Source: Limonium bicolor
Lineage: Eukaryota > Streptophyta > Magnoliopsida > Caryophyllales > Plumbaginaceae
Length of the DNA stretch: 64,000 nucleotides
Reading direction: 5' to 3'
Assembly (NCBI GenBank): GCA_023374045.1
Contig: CM041781.1
Span: 141,166,982 to 141,230,981 of the forward strand
A model generated the notes under the pieces. The model did no database searches. It was not told the origin of the DNA and was given only the letters and a program-made list of their open reading frames with translations. The position numbers were made by a program, and so were the translations under genes. Positions 24,380 to 37,920 of the stretch are shown piece after piece (the stretch's first letter is position 1; every line of letters begins with the position of its first letter).

Positions 24380-27300
24380 TTTAATACCCCGGATCTAAAA
24401 ATGGCGATTTAATTACTCTAATAAAATTATTAAGGGCCTAAATGTGCCTAGAGAGTATTGGTAAAAAGAATAAAACCAAAAGAAAAGAGGAAACGCTTGA
24501 AAAGCGAAAAACGCTAAAATGCGCGTTAAATGAGTATAAGAGATATATGATCTCGAGAGGGTCCGAGATGGATTCCTAAGGCTTAGTTAGGCCTAATTAG
24601 TATACGGGAATGATTCCCGAAGAAAACGGATCCAAATAATGGATTAAAAATGCTAACGGAGTTTTAAGCACGTTTTTCGAGAAAACCCGAAAACGTGACT
24701 TTAAGTGGTCAAATGGACCCGTAAAAATTATAGTTGATTAAATAACTATAATTAAGTATTAATGGAAGCTTACTAACCATTAAAATTAATTAAACGAGAA
24801 AATTCCGGAAAACGGACCCGGTAAGTGAATAGTGACGAAACCGGAGACGAAACGCGTTTAATTCGAAAAGACGAAAAACGACCCGGGCTATTAATTAGTG
24901 TGGGCCGGTTTTAATTAATAAGTGTACACCCTTTAATAGCTTGCTAGCTATTAAGTAATAACAAGACAAATAAATAAGTAAGAAAGCAAATAGTATAAAG
25001 TTAAAAAGTAAAGTAAAGTACTTACCTCTCATTTCTCCTTCTTCACTCACGTATTGAATTGCTCCAGAGACTTGCAAACTCCTTCTTCTTCCTCTCTGTA
25101 CGCGCGAGACCGAACAGCACCACCACCTTCATCTTCAATCTCCTCTAACTTGTTCGTTCCTTCACCGAATCGCACAAAATTGCCACCGTTAGATTCGTAT
25201 CGGCGAGGGCTACGTTTTCCACCCTTCAAAATCTTGTTTCCTCCACCTTCACTTCCATGGGTGTTTTGGCTTTTGAAGCTTAAGGAGCTGATTTTGAGCC
25301 TCCATCATCTTCTTGATGCTTCAAGGTAAAAAGAAAGTTACAAGCTCTTCATTTCTAGCTAACTCTTCCAATTTTGGAAAAAATTCCCTCACGTTGAATT
25401 TTTCCCCATGTTAGCCGTGAGCATCTTGCTCTTGTGGAGGGATGGAAACTCTTCCAATGGATTGCCAAGCTGTCCATTTGGTTATTCTAAGGTAAAAGCT
25501 AAGCTAAACCTTGAAAACTAGCTCCTTAAAATATATATATGGTTTTGTGAAGGAAAAACAAATTGATTGTTGAATGTGTGTGGGCGGTGGTTGTAGTTGG
25601 CAATCAATAGCCTTGTTTGGTGTGAAAACAAGAAGTGAAAGAGAGAACAAGATAAAGAAGAAGAAGAAGGGTGAAAACCGAAATGAACAAGGTAAAAAGC
25701 TTACCTTGTGATAGTTTTATTTTCCTTGTGAAACTTATGTGGGTGCTGTATAAACAAACTTGAACTTGAGTAGTAATGATACTACAATATTGAGTTGAAA
25801 GAGAATGTTTAAATGAGGTTTATGTGTGCAAATAAACCTAGAAACTAAACTAGTGTACATGTGTAAACAAGAGGGAAATTTGGAGTATTGTAGTTGTTTT
25901 GTTTCATTAAACAGGAATGAAGAAGTGGTTATGAGCTGTTTTATGTGTGGTGAATATGCTTGAGAAGTAGGCAAGTGCTGTCAAAATTTCCTTGGAGATT
26001 ATGAACTTGGGTGTTCCATTATAAGGAAGAAACTAGGTGGTTTAAGAGGTTTAAGTTGTTGGTTAATGGCTTGAAAACCAAACTAAGAAGAAGTGTGTTA
26101 GTAGTGGAAATAATGTCAATTGAAGTGCTAGGAATGGCATTAGTGGGTGAAGTTTGAATGTTGAGAAGAGAGTGCCCAATCTGTTACAAGAGCTTTGGAA
26201 AACAAGAAAACTAGTTATGGAAATAAGTGGTTTTGAGTAAGAATTTGGGTAAGGGTTTAACCCATGATTTGAAGAGGTTTAGAGCATGATTAAAGGTGGT
26301 TAAACATGTGGAAAACTTGTGGAAAGTTTATGGAAAGATTAAGGGTGGTTTAAGGATTGATTTGGAGTGGAAAAATCAAGTGTGGAGCAGGTTTTAGCAG
26401 GGTCCGGGACTTGGTCCTTGGACAAAGTCCCGGACCACATCTAAATTAAGGCCGAGAGTGCAAGTACTGCCTTGGTCCGGGACTATACTCCAGGACAAGG
26501 TCCCGGACCATGTGTAATTTTCACCCGAGAGTTATGTTTGCAATTGGTCCGGGACTTAGGGTAAGGACCAAGTCCCGGACCACCCCCAGAAACCTACAGA
26601 GAGTGTTTTAAAGGGTTTAAATGATGGGGGATTGAAGGTTAATGATGTTATAAGATGTTAAGGCCTTGTTTGGTGACATGTAAAGGCCCTAGGAAGTGCA
26701 AGAGAGTGTTAGAAGTGAGTGAGAAGTAAGAACTCAAATTAACAAAAGTAAAACCGAGATAACGGGACAACGGGGTAAATACGGGAGTAGCATTTAATTA
26801 TGTACCGTATGATCTTAGTATTAATAATAATGTTTGAAACATTATCAGAGAGTCGTGCGTGACCCGAGCATGGTGAGATGCCACGGTAAAGTAAAAACCC
26901 CGGTGAAAGGTATGATTTTCTCATGCCCCGTATGCTAACCGAGTTACTCTGATTTGTGTGTTTGTTTGCCGGCTTAATCAAGATTAAAGCATGAAAATAA
27001 TCCCTTGTTTGATTATGCATGCATTGTTGTATGTTGTATGAGCTAACATACTTGTATGCCGGTGTGGTCTAACGTAGTGCATAGACCAACTCTTAGTGAG
27101 TATTGATTGACTAGAAACCCGTTGAACGGGTAGTCACATAACCAATGGAAGTATGCAAACACACATAAACTATCGATTTAAGTGTAACGATAACGCAAAC
27201 ATATGAACTCCCTAGAACGTGAGGAGATGTACGGGTTGAGTAAATACCCGATAACGGTTAGGAAACCTTATTGCAACAATCCACGAAATAAATATGAGTG

Positions 27301-28642
27301 GAGGGATAAACGAACCTCCATCGAGAGGATCGAAGTTAGTCCAATAATGTAAACATATAAGAAAGGTAAAAGAGACCTAAGGGACTATGTGACTCCCTTG
27401 AGATACGGTCGACCTCTTATATGAGGAATTTTACCCGGTATAAGAAAATATCCTAATGTATAATCATATGATTGTGAGGGTAACCCTTAAACCTAAGATT
27501 ACCCGAAATTAAGTAAAGTTCCCAAGGTCATTAGAAACATCGAGAATGATGCTTCTAGACTAATATACATGATATTATTATAACTCCGAGAGAGGAGTGT
27601 ACGGGAACGAGAGTAGTCCGAGAGTAGTCGGACCTAAGTAAAAGAGATAGGAACCAAGAGAGAGTTCGTGAGCTAGTTGAACCTTCCCACCATGCTAGAC
27701 CCAGAGTAGGGTCGAAACCGGGGAAGTAAGACTATGCTAGAGAGCCATGAGTTTTGGCTTAAGTATGTAAAGAGAGTAACAAGCGTGACGTAGGAGACCT
27801 GTAGTGTCTCGAGAATCTACAAGAGCTTGAGTATGAATAACCCAAGAGTGTGGGTGAGATAATGAGTATAAATAACCCGAGAGAAAGGGGTGAGTATATG
27901 TATGAGTAACCCGAGAGAATGGGTAAGTATAAGAATGAGTAGCCCAAGAGAATGGGTGTGTATACGAATAAGTAACCCGAGAGAGCGGGTGAGGTATTGA
28001 ATAAGTAAACAAGGCATAGTGAGGAATAACCCTCAATGCCTAAGAGTAACCAGTTACCACTAACAACTTTGTTATGTTAGTTAGGAATCGTGTTCCGTGA
28101 TTGGATGTAGATTCCTTGTGTGATATACATATATATTGTATTGCCATGATGCATGTTGTTTGATTAAAATGAACTCCATGTATATCCGACCCAAAGTAGT
28201 CGGCGTACCGCGGTTAGCACGCGGTATATGCGAATTTCATGCGCAGCGTAAGCTGACCCCCTAGGGGGAACGTTTTTAGTGTGCAGGTACTTGAAGCTGA
28301 CCACCGTTCGAGAGAGTAGGACGGGGACAGTTATGAAGCGTGGGTGGTTAGATCGTAATTACTTATGCATTTGAATGAGGTGTAAGTCCGAGTATGTTAT
28401 CGGCATCCGTATATTGTAGACTCGGTATAGTAAAGAAGTGAAATGAGTATTGTATTTGTATGAAGTACTCGGTTGTTCCAGTTCATCAGACCGTTACGGT
28501 ATGTAAGAAAGGCCTGGTTAGCCACATGGGTGGCTAACGGCGTTGTTTCACCCCTCGTTGTAATTAGAGTTCCGCTGCGTGAGTAGGAGTAATTAGTAAC
28601 AGTTTAAGAGGTAATGACGAGATTAACGGTTGGGGTGTTACA
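24380..28642 (+). mobile_element. B LTR2
   Basis: 4.26 kb, nearly identical to the other B LTRs. Near its 3' end it reads AATTAGTAACAG, as does LTR4, whereas LTR1 and LTR3 read AATTTGTAACAG and AATTGTAACAG. It is followed by GTGTG and target flank, not by a primer site, so it is a copy of the original 3' LTR. The 91-codon plus-strand frame at 25054-25329 opens with TTG, lies in the leader and has no recognised domain. Confidence 0.88.
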
Positions 28643-28746
28643 GTGTGAGTCATCAAGAGTAGCAAATTAATGTTAGAAGAAAAAGAGAAAAGCAAGTTGT
28701 TACTATTTGCTTTTAAGGAATCAAATATCTTATATGCCATCTCTCT
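28643..28746 (+). other. Captured target flank (C LTR fragment) inside array B
   Basis: These 104 bases, GTGTGAGTCATCAAGAG...ATCTCTCT, match 47214-47317, the sequence right of the whole array (element C's LTR). They then join internal sequence equivalent to 19454 onward. They replace the first 95 bases of the internal region, including the primer site. No clear microhomology is seen at the junction. Confidence 0.92.
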
Positions 28747-31700
28747 AGTGGTAGCGTGAGAGATGCGCTAGATAGGAACTTCCAGTATGTTCTGGATACC
28801 TACAATACCAAACCCGCCCTCCACAACCCCCGTATTAAAAGTTCGGGAAAGAACGCCAAAAGACGGGAAACCCGATCTGGCACTTACAAACTATTTCAAA
28901 ATGAACTAGAACCTGTCATGCGGTAGATCCCGAGAACCGGAAACCCCGGAGGCGGATCCCGCTGGAACGACAATAACCGCACTTAATGGCGGAAGGTCGA
29001 GACATCCTAATCCAAGGAGACCAGAATTTGTGACAGCCTAGGGCGACATGCTTAGCAGTCAGCGAGAACCCAGCTGGTCGAGCAGTAGCAAGAAAAAGCA
29101 CTAACCGTGCAAGAAGGCAGATTAATGAGAAGCAGTGATAATAACAAAAACCGAGACACATGTCTACGGACCGCCATGATATGTAATACCACTAAGGGTA
29201 TACCAACCAATTAAGAACGTAGTTGAGAGTAGGTACACCCACCATGCCACACCCGAAGAGGTTGCAATACCTAACGGGCACAGCTTAGACAGCTGTAAGC
29301 ATAACTGTGGGATACACCCAAATAGGACTACAGCAGTAGTGCCTAAATAAGTTAAACCTCGGTAACCACAGTAAAGACGTGGGAACGAGCAACGAGGTAA
29401 AGCCTAGAATTAAAGTGATTAAGGAACTCCGAGAGTGGAGGGGCACCTGAATGAATGACAGTCATGTCAAGAGGAATGAGAATAAGCTCCAAGGAGCAGT
29501 TACCAACTAGGGGATCAAGGAAGAGCCGTCAAGGCTACCAGATACAACGTGAACAATACCGTGACTGGTATGATTTAACCTAAAAACTGCCTGTACCGCG
29601 CACTTGCCTCGGCAAGTGCAGTAATAACGGGACCGTTAAGAAGAATATTAACAAATGACAAGTACTTAGCAAGTACCAAGATGGCAACAAAGCCAAAATA
29701 GCCACTTAAACCCTAAGAATTGTGAAACGAAACCTTGAAAAGGCATAACGGCCTGATCATTATATAAAGAACATACCAGTCAGCGAGAAGCTGGACTCGG
29801 TGAGGAACAGTCGGCATTGAAATGCCATGAAGAACTTACTTTTAAAACTTGAACTTCCTTTCAGAACATAAAATTTTCCAAAAACCCCCAAAGTTTTAAA
29901 ACCAAACCAGTGAACCACGATAAGTTTTATAGGACCATACAAGAGGAGTTGGCAACAGAATACTTCATTTAGGCGTGACCGACACTACAAGTGTACACAA
30001 ATGAGACATGGAACGACCGCACTCCAAAGGAGCTTGCGGGCCTGACAGACCAGTTATGAGTTAGTCAGGTAAGTGGTAACGTATCAATAAGAGACTCCAT
30101 GTATGTATACTAGTAGAGTACGGAACACGGGAAGTAGCCCACCCCATACTACGGACGAAAGAGCCAATTCAAACCGAGACAGTTGGACACCTCGAATGAT
30201 CGAAGAACACAAGGAAGCTTACCAAGATAAAGGAGTCTAGGAACCAGCAAGGTGACAGACCTAAGGATATAGCGTTAATAAGTGCGAGAAGCACAGAGTA
30301 TTAAGCATAGACATTGGATATGTCTCAGGAAATACCTAATAACTGGAATATATACCAGTGTAAATAATACGACGAATGCCTAAATGAACTTATTAATGTA
30401 CGATAAACGGGATAGAATTCCCACTTTATACCTCACTGAAGAGAATAATGACCAGACCTAGAAGGTATTAGAAGGTACCAAGGATCTACCCAATAATGAG
30501 AGACATTACAACCCTAAACGGGATAGTCAAGGACATAGCCACAAGGCGAAGTCACAACTGAACATAACCATGAGTACAAACCAGATGTAATGGCATTACT
30601 CAGTAACACCCAGGAGCAATCCGAGAAGGGTGCCGGAGTCAACAGTAGTTGAACGAATTATCGTGTCGAGAACACAAGTGTTTAAGCAAACACTCGGGTA
30701 AAACCCGAAGGGATCCCTTGTAACACGGGATACCCTAAATTGCTAGAGGGCATGAATTAATACCTAGTAAAAAAGGGCCTTCCAAGTACGGAAGAGTGGT
30801 GAGACAACCATATCAAAGAGCCCATAAATACCTCCTAACCATTTAATGGCATACGGAGAAGAAGAAACCTATATAAACAGCCGCATGGAGCATGACTCGA
30901 GGCAAGGTGGCTTGTAAGCCGATAAAACTAACTACAATACGTAGATCCAAACGTTGTAAAACATATGCATAAAGGCATAAGAGTTATTGTGGAGCACGAA
31001 CCCTGCCTTAGAGTGGGGATACCACTTGTTACTGTGGGGCCTAGGGAGCGGCAATTGCGTGAATCCTCCAGAGAAAGGCTACCACGTAGGCATGAAATGT
31101 GAAACCGCTAGAGCGGTGTAGTAAAACTTGAGCATGTGTATATTGCCAAGGAGCATATGAACTATAGTAGTGTGTAAAGAGGAACCTTGATGGTAGTACA
31201 AAGGAAACCGATAGAGTAATCGGATGAGTAGTGAACACTGTATGTGTACAGTATGAACTGCAGAGTAAGCAGTGCGCAAGCGCGCAGAGAGACTTTAAGA
31301 ATAACGTATATTGTTGAGCCAAATGAATGGCAAGCCATCGTGTAAATGGCGAGAACACCTGGGCGGAAGCTAAAGTAGTAGCGGATGCCATAGAAATGAG
31401 AAAGAATATGGTACGCAACAAGCAACCATTGTAAGAGTATAGCCAGTTCATGATATGAAGTTGATGAGAAAATGTGGTAAAGGAGACATGTTCATTCCTA
31501 TCTCATGAGAGATTTACTGTCAAGGGTTTACGCTTCTGCACTCTGTATGACTGAGTGTTTTGGTATTGCACTTGTGCGGTAATGATCGAGTGGGAGAGCC
31601 AGGAATTGAGAAATGTCAACGAAGCCTGTTGAGTGAGAATCTAGAGAGATAACCGTGCGGCCATTGGCCAAAGATGCACAAAGAACGTGGGCAGTAACCC

Positions 31701-33667
31701 ACAGGGCCCAGGATCGATATGTGGAAAAATGCAGAGTAGTACGAATAAGAACTCTGGTACAGAACCAAGAAACAAACATAATCCATGAGCCACTATTAAA
31801 CGAGGAAGCACTACATGCTAAGTAGTAGCTTGACCTCAACCGACAACAAGTCGGGAAAAATAAGTGAATAATCACAAAGGTATACAGTGTTATACGAAGT
31901 AGATTCCCAGAGAACTGGAGAGACAATCTAAAATTCATCGAATTCGCATACGGTAAGAGATACCAAGCGATGATTGAAATACATTGAAAACCAAAGAGCG
32001 AATTAAGCTCTAGTTATCAGGTCACGCAGCAGAAGCTTGTGGACCGTGATTCAGGGTTAAGTATACCTATATCATAAACCCCTTGAAGCCTTAGAGGCTA
32101 GAACCGAACACGGTTATGAGTTAATTAACCGTAGTGAAGTTAAAACACTTCATAATACTCGAATTAATGAACCAATGTTCAGTGATAACATATGGTTGGT
32201 TACGCGGGCGTAACCCCTTTTAAGGGGGGTAGAGCGAGAAACCGCTTAGAGTATGTTTTACGTATTGGTGCGTAAACTACTATGTGCATACACAAAAAGA
32301 AATTGTTTTGATGATTGGAACTCATGTTACATAAACATGTCTACCCATTCATCGCGTAAGTATGAGTATTGTGCATGAGAGATGCGAGTAATGTGTATGT
32401 AATAATATGAAAAGAGGAGTAGAGAAACTCCTGGGGAATGAGAATCCCTATAGTATATGTCTAGTGAGATTAGACATGAGTTATGATGAGTATGAATCGG
32501 CATGAAACCGATGTGTAACCTAAGAGGGAGTGAGTCCCTAGGTGATTTTATTTGAGAATGATAGATGGAGTGAGTTCCATCCTTTGGAGTTGTATGTTAT
32601 GTGTTTTAAATTGAGCAACAATTTGAGTAAAAGAGGCCACAAGTATGGAATGCCTAGGCAAGGTAAGTGAAACAAATAGAGAATAATGGATGACTTAAGT
32701 TCCATGATAAAGATAAATTGAAACAGATTGTTTTATGAATACGACTAGAAAGAGTAAAAGATAGAAAACGAAAGTGTTTGACTATCTGATTGTTTGAAAC
32801 TGACGTGGGAGGTGGAACTTGATCTGCTAGCGATCAAGGGAAACCGAACACAAATTGGGGTGGAAGGACAGTCAACACTGATGCTGATCACATCAGGGTT
32901 GGATGATTCTTGAAGCTCCCTATAAGTGGTCACAAGTAATCACGCTAAGGAAGGATACAACTACCATAAACCGGATTTGGAGTTGTGTGATGTTTTAAAA
33001 AGAATTTTCAAACAGATTTTGAAAAAGAATTTTCTTCAAGTATGAAGATGGAAATGAAAACTGGTTTTGAAACCGCTATCACCCGCCGATGGCTGAGCCT
33101 TAAGTCTTATGACCGGTAGAACGGTGGGCGTGTATTAGTTTTAAAACCATTGCACCGTACGTGCGGCGGTCCTAAGTGACCGGTTGGGGCGGTGTCAGTG
33201 TGTGATTTTTCCAAAGGCAGCGGGACGGGGAGAGTACCCTGAGATGTTCCTGTGTTGAGTGAGTCAACCAGAGTGCCTGAGGATATATATATGTGTAACG
33301 TTTTGATCAGAACCGAAGGGACCGTGGGCCAGAGAGAGTAAGTGCCCATTTGTCATGAAACGGCCGTGAACCAGAAAGAGTAAGTGTTCAACGTGACCGG
33401 TACCTGAGGGATCAGTAGTATATTACTCAATATGGATTCGAGGACTGTAGTGCCTTCTTGTCTTCGGACCGATTCCATGGAGAGAGTAAAAAGAGTATTT
33501 TTGATTGCTATACATGCTGTGATATGTGTGGTATGTGTAGTATGAAATGAGACAGACTTGTGGAGTCTGTAAGGTTATACATGTATTATAACCTTGGCAT
33601 AGTACGCCATGAGAGTAACCATCTAGATTCACCAACTTTGAGGACAAAGTTCCTAAGGGGGGTAGAT
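28747..33667 (+). mobile_element. B internal region 2 (lacks primer site)
   Basis: It starts at AGTGGTAGCGTGAGAGATGC, equivalent to 19454. It shares variants with internal 3 and not internal 1: TACAACGTGAAC near 29548, ACTGCCTG near 29587, and an extra G at GAGAAGGGTGCC near 30625. It is non-coding like the others. Confidence 0.88.
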
Positions 33668-36600
33668 TTTAATACCCCGGATCTAAAAATGGCGATTTAA
33701 TTACTCTAATAAATTATTAAGGGCCTAATGTGCCTAGAGAGTATTGGTAAAAAGAATAAAACCAAAAGAAAGAGAAACGCTTGAAAAGCGAAAAACGCTA
33801 AAATGCGCGTTAAATGAGTATAAGAGATATATGATCTCGAGAGGGTCCGAGATGGATTCCTAAGGCTTAGTTAGGCCTAATTAGTATACGGGAATGATTC
33901 CCGAAGAAAACGGATCCAAATAATGGATTAAAAATGCTAACGGAGTTTTAAGCACGTTTTTCGAGAAAACCCGAAAACGTGACTTTAAGTGGTCAAATGG
34001 ACCCGTAAAAATTATAGTTGATTAAATAACTATAATTAAGTATTAATGGAAGCTTACTAACCATTAAAATTAATTAAACGAGAAAATTCCGGAAAACGGA
34101 CCCGGTAAGTGAATAGTGACGAAACCGGAGACGAAACGCGTTTAATTCGAAAAGACGAAAAACGACCCGGGCTATTAATTAGTGTGGGCCGGTTTTAATT
34201 AATAAGTGTACACCCTTTAATAGCTTGCTAGCTATTAAGTAATAACAAGACAAATAAATAAGTAAGAAAGCAAATAGTATAAAGTTAAAAAGTAAAGTAA
34301 AGTACTTACCTCTCATTTCTCCTTCTTCACTCACGTATTGAATTGCTCCAGAGACTTGCAAACTCCTTCTTCTTCCTCTCTGTACGCGCGAGACCGAACA
34401 GCACCACCACCTTCATCTTCAATCTCCTCTAACTTGTTCGTTCCTTCACCGAATCGCACAAAATTGCCACCGTTAGATTCGTATCGGCGAGGGCTACGTT
34501 TTCCACCCTTCAAAATCTTGTTTCCTCCACCTTCACTTCCATGGGTGTTTTGGCTTTTGAAGCTTAAGGAGCTGATTTTGAGCCTCCATCATCTTCTTGA
34601 TGCTTCAAGGTAAAAAGAAAGTTACAAGCTCTTCATTTCTAGCTAACTCTTCCAATTTTGGAAAAATTCCCTCACGTTGAATTTTTCCCCATGTTAGCCG
34701 TGAGCATCTTGCTCTTGTGGAGGGATGGAAACTCTTCCAATGGATTGCCAAGCTGTCCATTTGGTTATTCTAAGGTAAAAGCTAAGCTAAACCTTGAAAA
34801 CTAGCTCCTTAAAATATATATATGGTTTTGTGAAGGAAAAACAAATTGATTGTTGAATGTGTGTGGGCGGTGGTTGTAGTTGGCAATCAATAGCCTTGTT
34901 TGGTGTGAAAACAAGAAGTGAAAGAGAGAACAAGATAAGAAGAAGAAGAAGGGTGAAAACCGAAATGAACAAGGTAAAAAGCTTACCTTGTGATAGTTTT
35001 ATTTTCCTTGTGAAACTTATGTGGGTGCTGTATAAACAAACTTGAACTTGAGTAGTAATGATACTACAATATTGAGTTGAAAGAGAATGTTTAAATGAGG
35101 TTTATGTGTGCAAATAAACCTAGAAACTAAACTAGTGTACATGTGTAAACAAGAGGGAAATTTGGAGTATTGTAGTTGTTTTGTTTCATTAAACAGGAAT
35201 GAAGAAGTGGTTATGAGCTGTTTTATGTGTGGTGAATATGCTTGAGAAGTAGGCAAGTGCTGTCAAAATTTCCTTGGAGATTATGAACTTGGGTGTTCCA
35301 TTATAAGGAAGAAACTAGGTGGTTTAAGAGGTTTAAGTTGTTGGTTAATGGCTTGAAAACCAAACTAAGAAGAGAGTGTGTTAGTAGTGGAAATAATGTC
35401 AATTGAAGTGCTAGGAATGGCATTAGTGGGTGAAGTTTGAATGTTGAGAAGAGAGTGCCCAATCTGTTACAAGAGCTTTGGAAAACAAGAAAACTAGTTA
35501 TGGAAATATAAGTGGTTTTGAGTAAGAATTTGGGTAAGGGTTTAACCCATGATTTGAAGAGGTTTAGAGCATGATTAAAGGTGGTTAAACATGTGGAAAA
35601 CTTGTGGAAAGTTTATGGAAAGATTAAGGGTGGTTTAAGGATTGATTTGGAGTGGAAAAATCAAGTGTGGAGCAGGTTTTAGCAGGGTCCGGGACTTGGT
35701 CCTTGGACAAAGTCCCGGACCACATAAATTAAGGCCGAGAGTGCAAGTACTGCCTTGGTCCGGGACTATACTCCAGGACAAGGTCCCGGACCATGTGTAA
35801 TTTTCACCCGAGAGTTATGTTTGCAATTGGTCCGGGACTTAGGGTAAGGACCAAGTCCCGGACCACCCCCAGAAACCTACAGAGAGTGTTTTAAAGGGTT
35901 TAAATGATGGGGGATTGAAGGTTAATGATGTTATAAGATGTTAAGGCCTTGTTTGGTGACATGTAAAGGCCCTAGGAAGTGCAAGAGAGTGTTAGAAGTG
36001 AGTGAGAAGTAAGAACTCAAATTAACAAAAGTAAAACCGAGATAACGGGACAACGGGGTAAATACGGGAGTAGCATTTAATTGTACCGTATGATCTTAGT
36101 ATTAATAATCATGTTTGAAACATTATCAGAGAGTCGTGCGTGACCCGAGCATGGTGAGATGCCACGGTAAAGTAAAACCCCGGTGAAAGGTATGATTTTC
36201 TCATGCCCCGTATGCTAACCGAGTTACTCTGATTTGTGTGTTGTTTGCCGGCTTAATCAAGATTAAAGCATGAAAATAATCCCTTGTTTGATTATGCATG
36301 CATTGTTGTATGTTGTATGAGCTAACATACTTGTATGCCGGTGTGGTCTAACGTAGTGCATAGACCAACTCTTAGTGAGTATTGATTGACTAGAAACCCG
36401 TTGAACGGGTAGTCACATAACCAATGGAAGTATGCAAACACACATAAACTATCGATTTAAGTGTAACGATAACGCAAACATATGAACTCCCTAGAACGTG
36501 AGGAGATGTACGGGTTGAGTAAATACCCGATAACGGTTAGGAAACCTTATTGCAACAATCCACGAAATAAATATGAGTGGAGGGATAAACGAACCTCCAT

Positions 36601-37920
36601 CGAGAGGATCGAAGTTAGTCCAATAATGTAAACATATAAGAAAGGTAAAAGAGACCTAAGGGACTATGTGACTCCCTTGAGATACGGTCGACCTCTTATA
36701 TGAGGAATTTTACCCGGTATAAGAAAATATCCTAATGTATAATCATATGATTGTGAGGGTAACCCTTAAACCTAAGATTACCCGAAATTAAGTAAAGTTC
36801 CCAAGGTCATTAGAAACATCGAGAATGATGCTTCTAGACTAATATACATGATATTATTATAACTCCGAGAGAGGAGTGTACGGGAACGAGAGTAGTCCGA
36901 GAGTAGTCGGACCTAAGTAAAAGAGATAGGAACCAAGAGAGAGTTCGTGAGCTAGTTGAACCTTCCCACCATGCTAGACCCAGAGTAGGGTCGAAACCGG
37001 GGAAGTAAGACTATGCTAGAGAGCCATGAGTTTTGGCTTAAGTATGTAAAGAGAGTAACAAGCGTGACGTAGGAGACCTGTAGTGTCTCGAGAATCTACA
37101 AGAGCTTGAGTATGAATAACCCAAGAGTGTGGGTGAGATAATGAGTATAAATAACCCGAGAGAAAGGGGTGAGTATATGTATGAGTAACCCGAGAGAATG
37201 GGTAAGTATAAGAATGAGTAGCCCAAGAGAATGGGTGTGTATACGAATAAGTAACCCGAGAGAGCGGGTGAGGTATTGAATAAGTAAACAAGGCATAGTG
37301 AGGAATAACCCTCAATGCCTAAGAGTAACCAGTTACCACTAACAACTTTGTTATGTTAGTTAGGAATCGTGTTCCGTGATTGGATGTAGATTCCTTGTGT
37401 GATATACATATATATTGTATTGCCATGATGCATGTTGTTTGATTAAAATGAACTCCATGTATATCCGACCCAAAGTAGTCGGCGTACCGCGGTTAGCACG
37501 CGGTATATGCGAATTTCATGCGCAGCGTAAGCTGACCCCCTAGGGGGAACGTTTTTAGTGTGCAGGTACTTGAAGCTGACCACCGTTCGAGAGAGTAGGA
37601 CGGGGACAGTTATGAAGCGTGGGTGGTTAGATCGTAATTACTTATGCATTTGAATGAGGTGTAAGTCCGAGTATGTTATCGGCATCCGTATATTGTAGAC
37701 TCGGTATAGTAAAGAAGTGAAATGAGTATTGTATTTGTATGAAGTACTCGGTTGTTCCAGTTCATCAGACCGTTACGGTATGTAAGAAAGGCCTGGTTAG
37801 CCACATGGGTGGCTAACGGCGTTGTTTCACCCCTCGTTGTAATTAGAGTTCCGCTGCGTGAGTAGGAGTAATTGTAACAGTTTAAGAGGTAATGACGAGA
37901 TTAACGGTTGGGGTGTTACA
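33668..37920 (+). mobile_element. B LTR3
   Basis: 4.25 kb. Its 3' end (AATTGTAACAG) is 5'-LTR-like, and a primer site follows directly. It has small private deletions, for example in the AT-rich start around 33712-33775 and within the hairpin spacer near 35722. It carries the same hairpin cluster and subrepeats as LTR1. Confidence 0.88.

Noticed and set aside
25054..25329. Plus-strand 91-codon frame in LTR2 (also at 34338 and 43619)
   Set aside because: It opens with TTG rather than ATG, is Pro/Ser-rich from the CT-rich leader, and is frameshifted in LTR1.
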